64,000 bases of DNA from Victivallis sp. Marseille-Q1083 (GTDB lineage: Bacteria; Verrucomicrobiota; Lentisphaeria; Victivallales; Victivallaceae). This document shows, piece after piece, positions 1-8,472 of this stretch (its first letter is position 1; each line of letters starts with the position of its first letter). Location: positions 3,693,339-3,757,338 of the forward strand of contig NZ_CAHJXL010000001.1 of assembly GCF_903645315.1 (NCBI RefSeq), read 5' to 3'. The position numbers were made by a program, and so were the translations under genes. The notes below the pieces were generated by a model. It was not told where the DNA came from. It did no database searches and saw nothing but the letters and a program-made list of their open reading frames with translations.

Positions 1-1
1 C

Positions 2-85
2 GTCATCGGCACCTTTCTGATTCCGGCGTTCTATGTGATTGTGCAGCAGGCCATTGAATTGGTCAAGCGAAAAGCGGAGAAATAG
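2..85 (+). CDS. RND-type efflux transporter, C-terminal end (partial)
   Basis: Only the last 27 codons are present, read from base 2 to a TAG at 83-85. The segment VIGTFLIPAFYVIVQQ resembles the last transmembrane helix of inner-membrane RND (AcrB/MexB-like) pumps, which export drugs or other amphiphiles by proton antiport. The short charged tail ELVKRKAEK fits the cytoplasmic C-terminus of that family. The rest of the gene lies upstream of the window, so the substrate class cannot be judged. The MBL-fold gene starts 2 bases after its stop, so the two may be co-transcribed. Confidence 0.7.
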   Translation, partial: VIGTFLIPAFYVIVQQAIELVKRKAEK

Positions 86-87
86 CC

Positions 88-705
88 GTGTTCGTCGTGC
101 GGCAATTGGAGGTCGGCGGCTTTGACGACAATTTTTCCTACCTGTTTTATACGCGGGAGGGGCGGGCGGCGCTGGTCGATCCGACCGGTGAGCTTGCCGT
201 CATCCGGCGGGCGATTGCGGCGGTCCCGGTCGCGCTGCAGCCGGGTTATATCTTTCTCACCCACAGCCATCGGGATCATTTCGGCGACTGGCCGGCGATC
301 CTGGCGATGTTTCCGGCGCCGGTGGTGGCGCATCCGGCCGCGTCGCTGCCGATTCCTTTCCGGGCGGCCGGAGACCGGGAACGGCTGCCGCTGGGAACCG
401 GTTTCGTCGAAGTGCTTTATACCCCCGGGCACAGCCCGGACAGTGTTTGTTACCGTTTGAGCGATGACGACGGTTTGTTTACCGGCGATACGTTGTTCGT
501 CGATTGCTGCGGCTACGGCAAGACGGAAGAACTGTACCGTTCGCTGCAGCAGGTGATCTATCCGCTGCCGGACTCACTGCCGGTTTATTCCGGTCACAAC
601 TACGGCCATCTGCCGGTGACGCAACTGGGAGAGGAAAAGCGGCGCAATCCCTATTTGAAGCGCCAGAGCCTGGCGGCGTTCAGCGAAGCGATGAAAACGC
701 TTTGA
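88..705 (+). CDS. MBL-fold metallo-hydrolase (glyoxalase II-like)
   Basis: A 205-residue single-domain metallo-beta-lactamase-fold hydrolase. The zinc-binding signature THSHRDH lies near residue 60, followed by the downstream metal ligands H in YTPGHSPDS, D in FTGDTLF and H in SGHNYG. This order is typical of the hydroxyacylglutathione hydrolase/YcbL branch, which hydrolyses thioesters such as S-lactoylglutathione or related small substrates in the cytoplasm. It is shorter than classical GloB (about 250 residues) and lacks its C-terminal glutathione-binding extension, so the true substrate is open. The start is a GTG two bases after the upstream stop. It converges on fetB, with 8 bases between the stops. 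Confidence 0.85.
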   Translation: MFVVRQLEVGGFDDNFSYLFYTREGRAALVDPTGELAVIRRAIAAVPVALQPGYIFLTHSHRDHFGDWPAILAMFPAPVVAHPAASLPIPFRAAGDRERLPLGTGFVEVLYTPGHSPDSVCYRLSDDDGLFTGDTLFVDCCGYGKTEELYRSLQQVIYPLPDSLPVYSGHNYGHLPVTQLGEEKRRNPYLKRQSLAAFSEAMKTL

Positions 706-713
706 ACGATTGT

Positions 714-1494
714 TCAATGGAATTTCAGATTGCCGCGGCAATCGAAGGCCGAACGGCTGCTCAACCATAAACTGCAATAAGCCGATAACTGCATGGCGAC
801 TAAAATGGCGATCATGATTGCCAGTTGGTATTTGATGGCCAGCAGCGGCGAAACGCCCCCGAGCATCTGACCGGTCATCATGCCCGGCAATGAAACGATG
901 CCGAGCGTTCCCATCGTCGTCAACTGCGGCAGCAGGGTCGCCCGCAGAGCTTCGGCAAAAAACGGCCTGGCCGCTTCCTGCGGAGTTGCGCCCAGCAACA
1001 GCAGGGCGGTGAATTCCCGTTGCCGTTCCGTGCAGTCCGTTGTAAAAGCGCTCCAGAGCGATCACGTTGCTGCGCATGGTATTGCCCAGAATCATGCCGC
1101 CGACCGGAATCAGATAGGCCGCATCATACCAGGGCTTTACCTGCAGGATCATCAGCATGAAATAAAGCAGGATGACACCGAACCCGCCGAGGGAGGCGAC
1201 CGTTTCACCCAGCAGCAGTTGCCGGACCGGCAGTTTGCTGCGTTTGAGCGTCGTTACGTTGGCGACCAGCAGCATGACCAGAAGCCAGAGCAGATTCAAC
1301 CCGGGCCGGTTCCAGCGAAACAGATATTCCAGGTAATAGCCGACCAGCAGCAACTGCACACTCATCCGCAGGACCGTCCAGAGCAACTCTTTGTTCAGGC
1401 CAAGCTTCAAACGCCAGTTGAACCACAACGGGATAAAGAGCAACAGGTAAACGGCCAGCAGGCCGCCCAGCCCGATATCGACTGTCGCGTTCAT
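714..1494 (-). pseudogene. fetB: fetB/ybbM iron-export ABC permease, frameshifted
   Basis: The UPF0014 (FetB) permease is a multi-span membrane protein that works with FetA to export iron. The first reading frame runs from 1494 to about 1030 with membrane segments and the family stretch LIPVGGMILGNTMRSNVIAL. It then loses homology at GLHGTATG. The homologous continuation, ERQREFTALLLLGATPQEA through the SLPGMMTGQMLGG motif, is in another frame and ends at 714. One extra G (or two missing bases) near 1029-1031 explains the break. Joined, the two parts give about 260 residues, the normal family length. No other lesion is visible, so the shift is very recent, a programmed event, or a sequencing error. 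The start overlaps the end of fetA by 4 bases. Confidence 0.8.
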
Positions 1495-2135
1495 CGCCTG
1501 TCCTTTCGCACCAGTTTCCGGTCAACCGCCAGATAAATCGCCGGAAAAAGTTCGAAGAGCCGCTCATCATGGGAAACCGCCAGAACAGTCAAGGCCGGGC
1601 GCATCAAACAACGGCTCACCTCCTCGCAGGATGCGTCGTCCAGGGCGGAAGTGACTTCGTCGGCGAGGATCAAACGCCGGTCCAGCAGCAGCACCCGGGC
1701 GATGGCCAGCCGTTGTTTTTCTCCGCCGGAGAGATCATGACAGCGGCGATTCAACAACTGTGCGGATAAATTCAGCTCCTCCAGCACCTGCCGGAGCCGC
1801 TGCCCGTCGGGTTGCCGTCCGGCGTTGGCTTTGAAACGGAATGGCAGCAACAGCGCTTCCCGGACGGTGGCTGCCGCCAGCACCGGTTCCTGTTCGATAA
1901 TGGCCACCTGCCGGCGTAACCCGGCCAAATTGTCCGCCGTCTGCCGGATGCCGTCGACATAAATTTCACCGGCGGCCGGCTCCAGAAGTCCGGCAATGGT
2001 GGCCAGCAGCGAGGATTTGCCGCTGCCCGATGGTCCGACGATCAGCGTCTTGCTGCCGGGTGCCAGTTCCAGATTGATGTCCTGCAGCAAGATCTGATCG
2101 TTTCTCGCTACCGTCAGTTGGCGTAGCCGCAGCAT
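1491..2135 (-). CDS. fetA: FetA-like ABC transporter ATP-binding protein
   Basis: A 214-residue ABC ATPase with Walker A GPSGSGKSS near residue 35, Q-loop in AIIEQEPVL, signature LSGGEKQRLAIAR, Walker B LILADEVTSALD and the switch histidine in AVSHDE. Size and pairing with a UPF0014 permease identify the FetAB iron/metal exporter half-transporter pair. It sits at the end of the lipopolysaccharide/truA operon: its ATG follows the truA stop by 6 bases and its 3' end overlaps fetB by 4 bases. It is intact, but its partner is frameshifted, so the transporter may be non-functional in this strain. Confidence 0.88.
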   Translation of the reverse strand: MLRLRQLTVARNDQILLQDINLELAPGSKTLIVGPSGSGKSSLLATIAGLLEPAAGEIYVDGIRQTADNLAGLRRQVAIIEQEPVLAAATVREALLLPFRFKANAGRQPDGQRLRQVLEELNLSAQLLNRRCHDLSGGEKQRLAIARVLLLDRRLILADEVTSALDDASCEEVSRCLMRPALTVLAVSHDERLFELFPAIYLAVDRKLVRKDRR

Positions 2136-2141
2136 TTTCCG

Positions 2142-2984
2142 TCATTCCGCTCCGATGAAAAACGGTACCTGCCGGAGCCGGAATTCCTGCAGGGCCGGCT
2201 GTTGGTAGAATACTTTCATCAGAAACAGCCCGTGGGCCGGCGCGGTATCCGGGGCGGCCAGCCGGTTGCGGGCCGCCAGAATACGCGGCACCTCATCCGG
2301 CGTCAGCCGGCCGGCGCCGACCGCCTCCAGCGTTCCGGTCAGACAACGGATCATCTTGTAGAGAAAACCGTTGCCTTTGAACGTCAGGCAAATGAAATCG
2401 CCGAACTCGGCAAGTTCGATCGCATAGATGGTCCGCACCGCGTCGTCGATTTTCTTGCGCTCCACGACGAAAGAGGAAAAATCATGCGTTCCTTCCAGAC
2501 AGCCGGCGGCGGCGGCAATCGCCGCCAGATCGATCGGCTGCCGCAGGTGCCAGGAATACTTCCCCGAAAAGGGGGTTTCTTCCCCGCGGTTCAAAACATA
2601 AGTGTAGGCTTTGCCCACTGCGTCGAACCGGGCGTGAAATTCCAGCGGCACTGCGGTGATCTTCCGGATGCGGATAGCGCCCGGCAGCAGCCGGTTCAAA
2701 GCCTGCTTCAGCTTTTCCATTGGAATAATCGGCCGGTGCGGGTAGGTGAAACTGGCGGCGAACCCCAACGCATGGACGCCGGCATCGGTCCGGCTGCTGC
2801 CCGTCAGATGAATCGGCGCGCCGGCGAACAATTTCGACAGGATGCTCTGCAACACCTCCTGCACAGTCCGGCAATGCGGTTGAATCTGCCAGCCGGCGTA
2901 TTCGCTGCCGTCGAAACTGATTTCCAGCAACAGCCGGCCGGCCGGCTGTTCCGGCGGAATGTCGCATGCCGTCGTTTCACTCAT
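2142..2984 (-). CDS. truA: tRNA pseudouridine(38-40) synthase TruA
   Basis: TruA converts uridines 38-40 of the tRNA anticodon stem to pseudouridine in the cytoplasm. The 280-residue protein from the ATG at 2984 has the N-terminal fold start LLEISFDGSEYAGWQIQP and the catalytic aspartate in SSRTDAGVHALG. It also has the family elements HARFDAVGKAYTYV and GNGFLYKMIR. A longer in-frame ORF goes up to 3134, but that extension lies inside waaP and shows no homology, so the internal ATG, overlapping the waaP stop by 8 bases, is preferred. Translational coupling with waaP is likely. Confidence 0.93.
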   Translation of the reverse strand: MSETTACDIPPEQPAGRLLLEISFDGSEYAGWQIQPHCRTVQEVLQSILSKLFAGAPIHLTGSSRTDAGVHALGFAASFTYPHRPIIPMEKLKQALNRLLPGAIRIRKITAVPLEFHARFDAVGKAYTYVLNRGEETPFSGKYSWHLRQPIDLAAIAAAAGCLEGTHDFSSFVVERKKIDDAVRTIYAIELAEFGDFICLTFKGNGFLYKMIRCLTGTLEAVGAGRLTPDEVPRILAARNRLAAPDTAPAHGLFLMKVFYQQPALQEFRLRQVPFFIGAE

Positions 2985-3795
2985 CGAATGCTCCGACGGC
3001 CGGCTGGCGCCGGAATTCCTTGCAATACAGTTTGCGTGCCGTCCGATCGACGGTCCGCCAGAAACCGGCATCCTGCTGCAGGATGTCGCGCAGCGGCCGG
3101 TTGCGGTAAAGGCGCATGAAACGCAGCAGGTCACGGCGCGTCAAACCGATATCCATCGCCGAAAACCATAAGCCGGCAACATCCTTGACCACATACCGGT
3201 AAGGCGTTTTACGGCGCAGTTGCGCCCGGTGCAGGTCGATCAAATAGAGGCGCAGTCGACCGGCCGCCGACGCCTGGCGATCCAGCAGGTAATGGCAGAG
3301 ATAGTAATCCCGGTGATTCAAGCCGTTGCGATGCAAAGTCCGACTGGTTCGGGCCAGTGATTCGATCAGCGCTTTTTTCAGCGCAAACGGCGGCGGCTCC
3401 TGCGGCCAGGGCCGGCAGAAATCCTCCAGGCTGATGCAGTCGGTCAATTCCGCCGTGATCAAAAAGGATTCCAGCCGCGCCGGATTCCAGCCGCGCTCCC
3501 CGAACGCGCAGGGGGTCATCGTCTCGATCTGCCACTCCTTCAGACACTTCAGCGCCGCAAACTCATTGCCGGCGCCCAATACCGGCCGTTTGCCCTGCAA
3601 CAGATTTTTAAAGATTTCCCGCCAACCGACGCCCCGGTGGAATTTCAGGAAGAAACCGCGCCCGTCGATGACGAAACGAATGGTCCGGCGGCTTTTGACA
3701 TTGCGGAATTCTTCGCCGGTCAGTTGTTCCACTGCGCCAAACGGCTCCCGCCCGCGCCAGAGTTCGGTAAAGAAATTATCCAGAAACAGCTTCAT
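2977..3795 (-). CDS. waaP: Lipopolysaccharide core heptose kinase WaaP (RfaP)
   Basis: WaaP phosphorylates heptose I of the lipopolysaccharide inner core at the cytoplasmic face of the inner membrane. The 272-residue product starts MKLFLDNFFTELW and carries RfaP hallmarks: RRTIRFVIDGRGFFLKFHRG, then GWREIFKNLL and VLGAGNEFAALKCL. Later come the kinase-like catalytic HRNGLNHRDYYLCHYLLD and metal-binding YLIDLHRAQLR. The family is about 265 residues, so the gene is full length. It overlaps waaG by 20 bases upstream and truA by 8 bases downstream. The presence of waaP implies a phosphorylated-heptose core. Confidence 0.9.
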   Translation of the reverse strand: MKLFLDNFFTELWRGREPFGAVEQLTGEEFRNVKSRRTIRFVIDGRGFFLKFHRGVGWREIFKNLLQGKRPVLGAGNEFAALKCLKEWQIETMTPCAFGERGWNPARLESFLITAELTDCISLEDFCRPWPQEPPPFALKKALIESLARTSRTLHRNGLNHRDYYLCHYLLDRQASAAGRLRLYLIDLHRAQLRRKTPYRYVVKDVAGLWFSAMDIGLTRRDLLRFMRLYRNRPLRDILQQDAGFWRTVDRTARKLYCKEFRRQPAVGAFDE

Positions 3796-4918
3796 AACGC
3801 TCCTTGAGTAGCTGTTCAATGCGGTCGGCAGCCACCCGGTGCCGGTTGCACAAATCATGGCCGGCGGCGAAGTCAAGCGCTTTGCGGCGGTAGCAAGCCA
3901 ATGCTTCGCCGGATAACAGCCGCGCCAATTGCCGGTCCAATTCCGTCTGGTCGAACGGCTCCGGCAATACCACGCCGGAGCCGGCCGCCTCGATATATTC
4001 CGAATAGCCGGTCGCGCCGCTGCACAATACCGGCAGCCCGGCGGCCAGACTCTCAATCAAAACGGTAGCCGCCGCTTCATTGACCGCCGGATGCAGCATC
4101 AGGTCGGCAGCCTGCAGCAACGCCGGTATGTCATCGCGCGGACCGAGAAACTTCACCTGGTCGGCAACGTTCAATTGCCGGGCCAGTTTCTGCAAGGAGG
4201 CCGGATTGTCGCGGCCGGCGACCTGATAGCTAACCTGCCGCCGCCAAGCGGCGGGCAGGGCGGCGACGGCCCGGATCGCCCGCGCCACTCCTTTGGCTTT
4301 GAAGCCGGAACCGACCTGCAGAATCAGCCGCCGGTCCGGCTCCAGGCCCAATTCCTGCCGTTTGGCAATTCGGATTGCTTCGGCGTCAGCGGTCCGGCGG
4401 CGGTCCGGCGGCATCCCCGGCGGCAGCCGGAAAAAACGCTCCGGCGCGGTCTGGTAATAGTGTTGATATTCCTGTTCCTGCCGCGCCGTCAGGCTGAAGA
4501 TCAACGTTGGACTCGACGGTGCGAACAACGCCGCTTCCAGATGCTGGTAGGCCTGGTAACGCGGGAAGCGGCGATAGAGCCAACTGCGGTTGTGGCGCGC
4601 CCAGGCCTGCAGACAATTGTCGGCGGCGAAGTAAACATCGAGCGAACTCAAACGGTTGAAACCGATCAGCAACGCCGGCCGATCCTGGCGGACCGCCTGG
4701 CGCAGTTGCCGATCGAATTCCAGCGCCCGGGCATGGTTGCTGCGGGTTTTCGGTTTAAGCAGGCGCACGGCAAAGCCGTCCGGAATTTCCCCCTGCCATT
4801 CGCGGGCGTAGATGGTAATTTCATGGCCGCGCCGGCGGCACTCTTCCGCCAGCCGCAGCATATCGCGTTGCAGGCCGCCGTAAGGAAAATATTTGAACAG
4901 AGCGAACGCCAGTTTCAT
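3776..4918 (-). CDS. waaG: Lipopolysaccharide core glycosyltransferase WaaG (GT4)
   Basis: A 380-residue GT-B glycosyltransferase. The N-terminus LAFALFKYFPYGGLQRDMLR is the WaaG signature (UDP-glucose:heptose II alpha-1,3-glucosyltransferase), followed by GFNRLSSLDVYFAADNC. The C-terminal nucleotide-sugar domain has LILQVGSGFKAKGVARAI and HPAVNEAAATVLIESLAAGLPV, with the GT4 E-x7-E motif. The chosen ATG at 4918 overlaps the upstream gene by 4 bases; the longer ORF to 5056 is antisense-frame noise inside that gene. It is the third gene of the core-assembly operon. The family is clear; whether glucose is the sugar added here is inference. Confidence 0.9.
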   Translation of the reverse strand: MKLAFALFKYFPYGGLQRDMLRLAEECRRRGHEITIYAREWQGEIPDGFAVRLLKPKTRSNHARALEFDRQLRQAVRQDRPALLIGFNRLSSLDVYFAADNCLQAWARHNRSWLYRRFPRYQAYQHLEAALFAPSSPTLIFSLTARQEQEYQHYYQTAPERFFRLPPGMPPDRRRTADAEAIRIAKRQELGLEPDRRLILQVGSGFKAKGVARAIRAVAALPAAWRRQVSYQVAGRDNPASLQKLARQLNVADQVKFLGPRDDIPALLQAADLMLHPAVNEAAATVLIESLAAGLPVLCSGATGYSEYIEAAGSGVVLPEPFDQTELDRQLARLLSGEALACYRRKALDFAAGHDLCNRHRVAADRIEQLLKERYEAVSG

Positions 4919-6681
4919 TGCGTCGTTTCCGTCACTTTTTTCCGCCGGAAAATGACGCCGTCCTGATGGCCCAGTTGGCCGGCCGCAACCACTTCGAAAT
5001 GTTTCTTCAAGTCGGCCGGCAGCGCGTCGAAACGTTCCTGACGGGTCAGAAAACAATCTTCCGCAGGGAATTGCAGCAGGGCGTAGATGTCATCCTGAAT
5101 GTCATAGCGCGGCAGGAAGACGGTTTGGCGGTCATTCGGAAAATAATCGATCAATTTCAGCACGCCCCGGCTGGCTGGAGCCTCGGGATCGGTCGGCTGC
5201 TGGCGCGGGTCCGGCGGAATGACGTAACGGCCGATGAAGCGCTTTTCCGCCGGCAGGTTGACCAGGTATTTCAATTCGTCGCCGTCCGGGCCGAGGAAAT
5301 AGTAATGCAGACGGGCGTTCCGCCGGGATTGTTCGGCGTCGGCGACGAATTGCCGGCTGCTTTCGCCGGCGTTCTCGACCGGCATGACGATCATCGCCCG
5401 GATGACCACCATCGTACAGGCGGCCACCGCCAGCAGAACCATTTCCCGGTAGGACGGCTTCGATTTGTGAAAGGTCAGAATGACCAGCAGGCAGAGGATG
5501 CCGCAAATCAGAATCGGCATGAAAAATGGCATCCGGACTGCAGGCGTCAGACCGTAACGGAATACAATGAAGTTGATGACGACGGCGAGCAGCGTGGCGA
5601 ACGGCAATACTTCCGCCGCCCGCAGCAGGTATTTTTTCAACCAGTCGAACAATTTCAAATGATCGAAATTGAGCATCAGCAGACCGCACAGCAGCGCCAT
5701 CGCCGGAATCACCGGCACGACATACCGCAGATGTTTGGTCCCGGGAATGCTCATGCCCAGCAGGACGATGAGAATCCAGCCGGCCAGCAATCGCAGCAAA
5801 GTCTCATGCGGTTTCGCTTCATCCGGCCGCTGCCGGCATAATTTTTTGCCGTAGACGACGATGACCAGCAGTGCCAGCGGATAGGTCAGCGCATAGGAGC
5901 CGGCCGCATTGGTGAAAAAGTACCAGAACGGCTTGGTGCTGCCGAAACGGCTGAGAATCTGGTCGTCGAAAAACAGCCACAGCAGATTGTGGCCGCCCTG
6001 CCAGGCGCAGAGTTGCAGGAAAAACCACATGCAGAGCAAGGCGGTCAGGCCGCAGACGATTGCCGACCAGAGCGTTGCCATCCAGCGCCGGTTTACCAGA
6101 TAATAAGCGATGATCACGGCGGCAGGAATCAAAACACCCATCGGACCGCGCACCGCGAAGCTGAACGCGACACAGAACGGCAGCCATACCAGCCGCCAGC
6201 ACCAGGGCCTGCCGCTTAAATCGGCGGAATACATCAGATAAAAAGCGGTGATCGTCGCCGCCGCGGTAAAGACATCCAGGTTGGGTGCCCGGGCGATCGA
6301 TAAAAATTCAAAGGACAGAAATAAAAAGCAAACCGCATACAAACCCAGCCGTTTGGAGATCTTCCGGCCGATCAGGTAAGTCATCATCACCAGATAGGCT
6401 GCCGCCAGCGCCGTCGGCAGCGTCAGGGTCAGCATGTTGATGTAACGGCCGCCCCAACTGGCCAGGTACATGAAATAGACCATCGTCGACGGATAATCGG
6501 TGTACGGTTTGCCGTACAGCGTAGGAAACAAACCGAGGCCGTATTGGCCGATTTCGGCCGTGAACAGCGCGAAACGGCAGTTGATCCGGATGATTTCGGC
6601 GGAATATAAGCCGGTGGTGAAGGCGCACAGCGCGCAAAAAAAGATCAACAGCGGAATTTTACATTTGGATGGAATAATCAT
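4915..6681 (-). CDS. ArnT/PMT-like membrane glycosyltransferase
   Basis: A 588-residue polytopic membrane protein of the dolichyl-phosphate-mannose mannosyltransferase/ArnT (GT39/GT83) type. The first helix is followed by a periplasmic loop with acidic residues and the PTLYGKPYTDYPS segment, then about ten more hydrophobic spans and a soluble C-terminal periplasmic region from about residue 440. Such enzymes move a sugar from an undecaprenyl carrier to lipid A or a protein in the periplasm. In the waaG-waaP context, lipid A or core decoration is the best guess. The ATG at 6681 has a GGAA element 6 bases upstream; an in-frame TTG at 6693 is less likely. Confidence 0.82.
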   Translation of the reverse strand: MIIPSKCKIPLLIFFCALCAFTTGLYSAEIIRINCRFALFTAEIGQYGLGLFPTLYGKPYTDYPSTMVYFMYLASWGGRYINMLTLTLPTALAAAYLVMMTYLIGRKISKRLGLYAVCFLFLSFEFLSIARAPNLDVFTAAATITAFYLMYSADLSGRPWCWRLVWLPFCVAFSFAVRGPMGVLIPAAVIIAYYLVNRRWMATLWSAIVCGLTALLCMWFFLQLCAWQGGHNLLWLFFDDQILSRFGSTKPFWYFFTNAAGSYALTYPLALLVIVVYGKKLCRQRPDEAKPHETLLRLLAGWILIVLLGMSIPGTKHLRYVVPVIPAMALLCGLLMLNFDHLKLFDWLKKYLLRAAEVLPFATLLAVVINFIVFRYGLTPAVRMPFFMPILICGILCLLVILTFHKSKPSYREMVLLAVAACTMVVIRAMIVMPVENAGESSRQFVADAEQSRRNARLHYYFLGPDGDELKYLVNLPAEKRFIGRYVIPPDPRQQPTDPEAPASRGVLKLIDYFPNDRQTVFLPRYDIQDDIYALLQFPAEDCFLTRQERFDALPADLKKHFEVVAAGQLGHQDGVIFRRKKVTETTQ

Positions 6682-6694
6682 TAACGTTTCCAAT

Positions 6695-7477
6695 TCATTT
6701 CATTGTCCGGTCCAGCGAATCGTCTGCCAGGATTGCCCGGTAATCCAATGCGTCCAGAGCCCGGCGGATGCGGCGGCGGGCGGCGGGAGTGCCGGTTTTC
6801 TTGCCGGCGATGGCCGGGTTGAGCACCATCGTGGCGTGATTCAGATGGCATAGATAGCGCATCAGTTCGGCCGGCTCGAGAAAAATCATCCGATAGCCCT
6901 GTTCCACCAGTTTGCGGTGCAGGGAGCGGCCGGCGGTATCGCCGTCGAAAAAACCGTCGGTATATTTCCGGATCAGTTCGGTTCGATACAATGCGCAGTG
7001 GCTGCGCAGGTAGCGGCCGTCCCGTTCCGATTCCGGCGGGCGCCGGAACCAGGTTTCCAACTGTTTGCCCAGCCGTTTCAGCGGCGATTGGATTTCCAGT
7101 TTCCAACTGCCGACGCCGGCGATGCGTTCCTCCGCTTCCAAGCGGCCGAGCAGATAATCCAGCCAGCGGTCGGAACGGATGATCGTATCGGTATGAATGG
7201 ACAGAACGTAAGGGGTATCCACCTGCTGCAGCCCCAAATCCAGTGCCCGGGCATGCATTGCCGCCGGCGTTTCCCCGGCCGAACCGGGCCGCTCGATCAG
7301 GGTAATGTTGCGCAAACTCCGCAGGTAGTCGATGGAGTCATCATGGGAATTGTTGTCGACGACGATAACCCGGATGCGTTCGGGCGGCGTATGCTTCCAC
7401 AACGAACGCAGGCATAACTTGGTCAGCTCCGGAGTTTGGTATTGAACGATTAAAACGGTTAACTTACATTCAGCCAT
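6695..7477 (-). CDS. Family 2 glycosyltransferase
   Basis: A 260-residue GT2-type (GT-A fold) transferase. It has the N-terminal strand LTVLIVQYQTPELTKLCLRS, the nucleotide-binding VIVVDNNSHDDS and the DxD-like metal site in SIHTDTIIRSD. The middle part resembles short GT2 enzymes that act on cell-surface glycans. Residues after about 225 are basic and may contact the membrane. It is the first gene of the minus-strand lipopolysaccharide operon, with the next start 13 bases after its stop. The ORF can be extended to 7591, but the ATG at 7477 begins the conserved domain directly, so I use it. Donor and acceptor are unknown. Confidence 0.82.
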   Translation of the reverse strand: MAECKLTVLIVQYQTPELTKLCLRSLWKHTPPERIRVIVVDNNSHDDSIDYLRSLRNITLIERPGSAGETPAAMHARALDLGLQQVDTPYVLSIHTDTIIRSDRWLDYLLGRLEAEERIAGVGSWKLEIQSPLKRLGKQLETWFRRPPESERDGRYLRSHCALYRTELIRKYTDGFFDGDTAGRSLHRKLVEQGYRMIFLEPAELMRYLCHLNHATMVLNPAIAGKKTGTPAARRRIRRALDALDYRAILADDSLDRTMK

Positions 7478-7580
7478 ATGATTTCCTAAACAAAAATATT
7501 GCGAAACCATAAAATACCGCCGCAAACGTTTTTTGCCAATTTTCCCGGCGCCGTTCCGGGGGGAAAAATATGGTTTTTTT

Positions 7581-7608
7581 TTGCAAACCAACGAAATCGT
7601 GTTATCTT
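7581..7608 (+). promoter_or_regulatory. Possible sigma-70 promoter of the SpoU methyltransferase
   Basis: TTGCAA and TATCTT are separated by 16 bases in the AT-rich gap between two divergent operons, about 42 bases before the ATG at 7651. The fit is moderate. Confidence 0.35.
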
Positions 7609-7650
7609 TAATACGCTGCAGGATGCAATTTTTTTTGGGAAAGAGATTTT

Positions 7651-8469
7651 ATGAATGTCACTCGGATAACCAGCACCGGCAACGCCGCCGTCAAACATGT
7701 CTGCCGGCTGCGGGAGCGCCGCGACCGCGAAAAAGAGCAGTTGACGGTGCTGGAAGGCTACCGGGAACTGACTCGGGCCAGGGAGTACGGTCTGGAGTTG
7801 ACGGAGTGTTTTTTCGCTCCGGAAATGTTCCTGGGCAGCAATGAATATCCGCTGCTGGAGGCCCTGGCGGCCGCCGGGGTGAAGCTGTTCGAAGTTCCAC
7901 CGTTCCTGCTGGCCAAAATGGCTTACCGCGACCGGCCGGAAGGGCTGATTGCGGTGGCGAAGATGAAACGGCATACGCTGGCGGATATTCCGGTGCGGCC
8001 GGATGGTCTGTACCTGGTGGCGGAAGCGGTCGAAAAACCGGGCAATCTGGGCAGCATTCTGCGTTCGGCCGATGCGGCCGGCGTTGACGGCCTGATCATT
8101 TGCGACAAATGCACCGATATTTACAATCCGAACGTCATCCGGGCCAGCACCGGCGCCTTGTTTTCGGTGCCGCTGGCGGAGGCGGCCAGTGCCGAGGCGT
8201 TGGCCTGGCTGCGTGCCAACCGGATCGCCACGCTGGCGGCGACTCCGCATGCGGAGCAGATTTTCACCGAAGTTGACATGGTTCAACCGGTGGCGATCGT
8301 CGTCGGCACCGAGCAGGTCGGATTGACGCAGTTGTGGCTGGAGGAAGCGGATATCGCCGTCCGGATTCCGATGCTCGGCAAAATCGATTCCTTGAATGTC
8401 GCGACGGCGACGACGATTCTGTTGTATGAAGCGGCCAGGCAGCGCAACTGGCGGGTCGCGCAGGATTGA
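7651..8469 (+). CDS. SpoU/TrmH-family RNA 2'-O-methyltransferase
   Basis: A 272-residue SPOUT methyltransferase. The N-terminal substrate-binding part (to about residue 95) starts ITSTGNAAVKHVCRLRERRD. The knotted catalytic domain shows motif 1 in EAVEKPGNLGSILRSADAAG, motif 2 in IVVGTEQVGLTQLWL and motif 3 in IPMLGKIDSLNVATATTILL. Proteins of this layout methylate the 2'-OH of a single ribose in rRNA or tRNA using S-adenosylmethionine. Which nucleotide is modified cannot be read from sequence (RlmB-, TsnR- and TrmH-like members share these motifs). It is followed after 3 bases by a glycosyltransferase gene. Confidence 0.88.
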   Translation: MNVTRITSTGNAAVKHVCRLRERRDREKEQLTVLEGYRELTRAREYGLELTECFFAPEMFLGSNEYPLLEALAAAGVKLFEVPPFLLAKMAYRDRPEGLIAVAKMKRHTLADIPVRPDGLYLVAEAVEKPGNLGSILRSADAAGVDGLIICDKCTDIYNPNVIRASTGALFSVPLAEAASAEALAWLRANRIATLAATPHAEQIFTEVDMVQPVAIVVGTEQVGLTQLWLEEADIAVRIPMLGKIDSLNVATATTILLYEAARQRNWRVAQD

Positions 8470-8472
8470 ACG

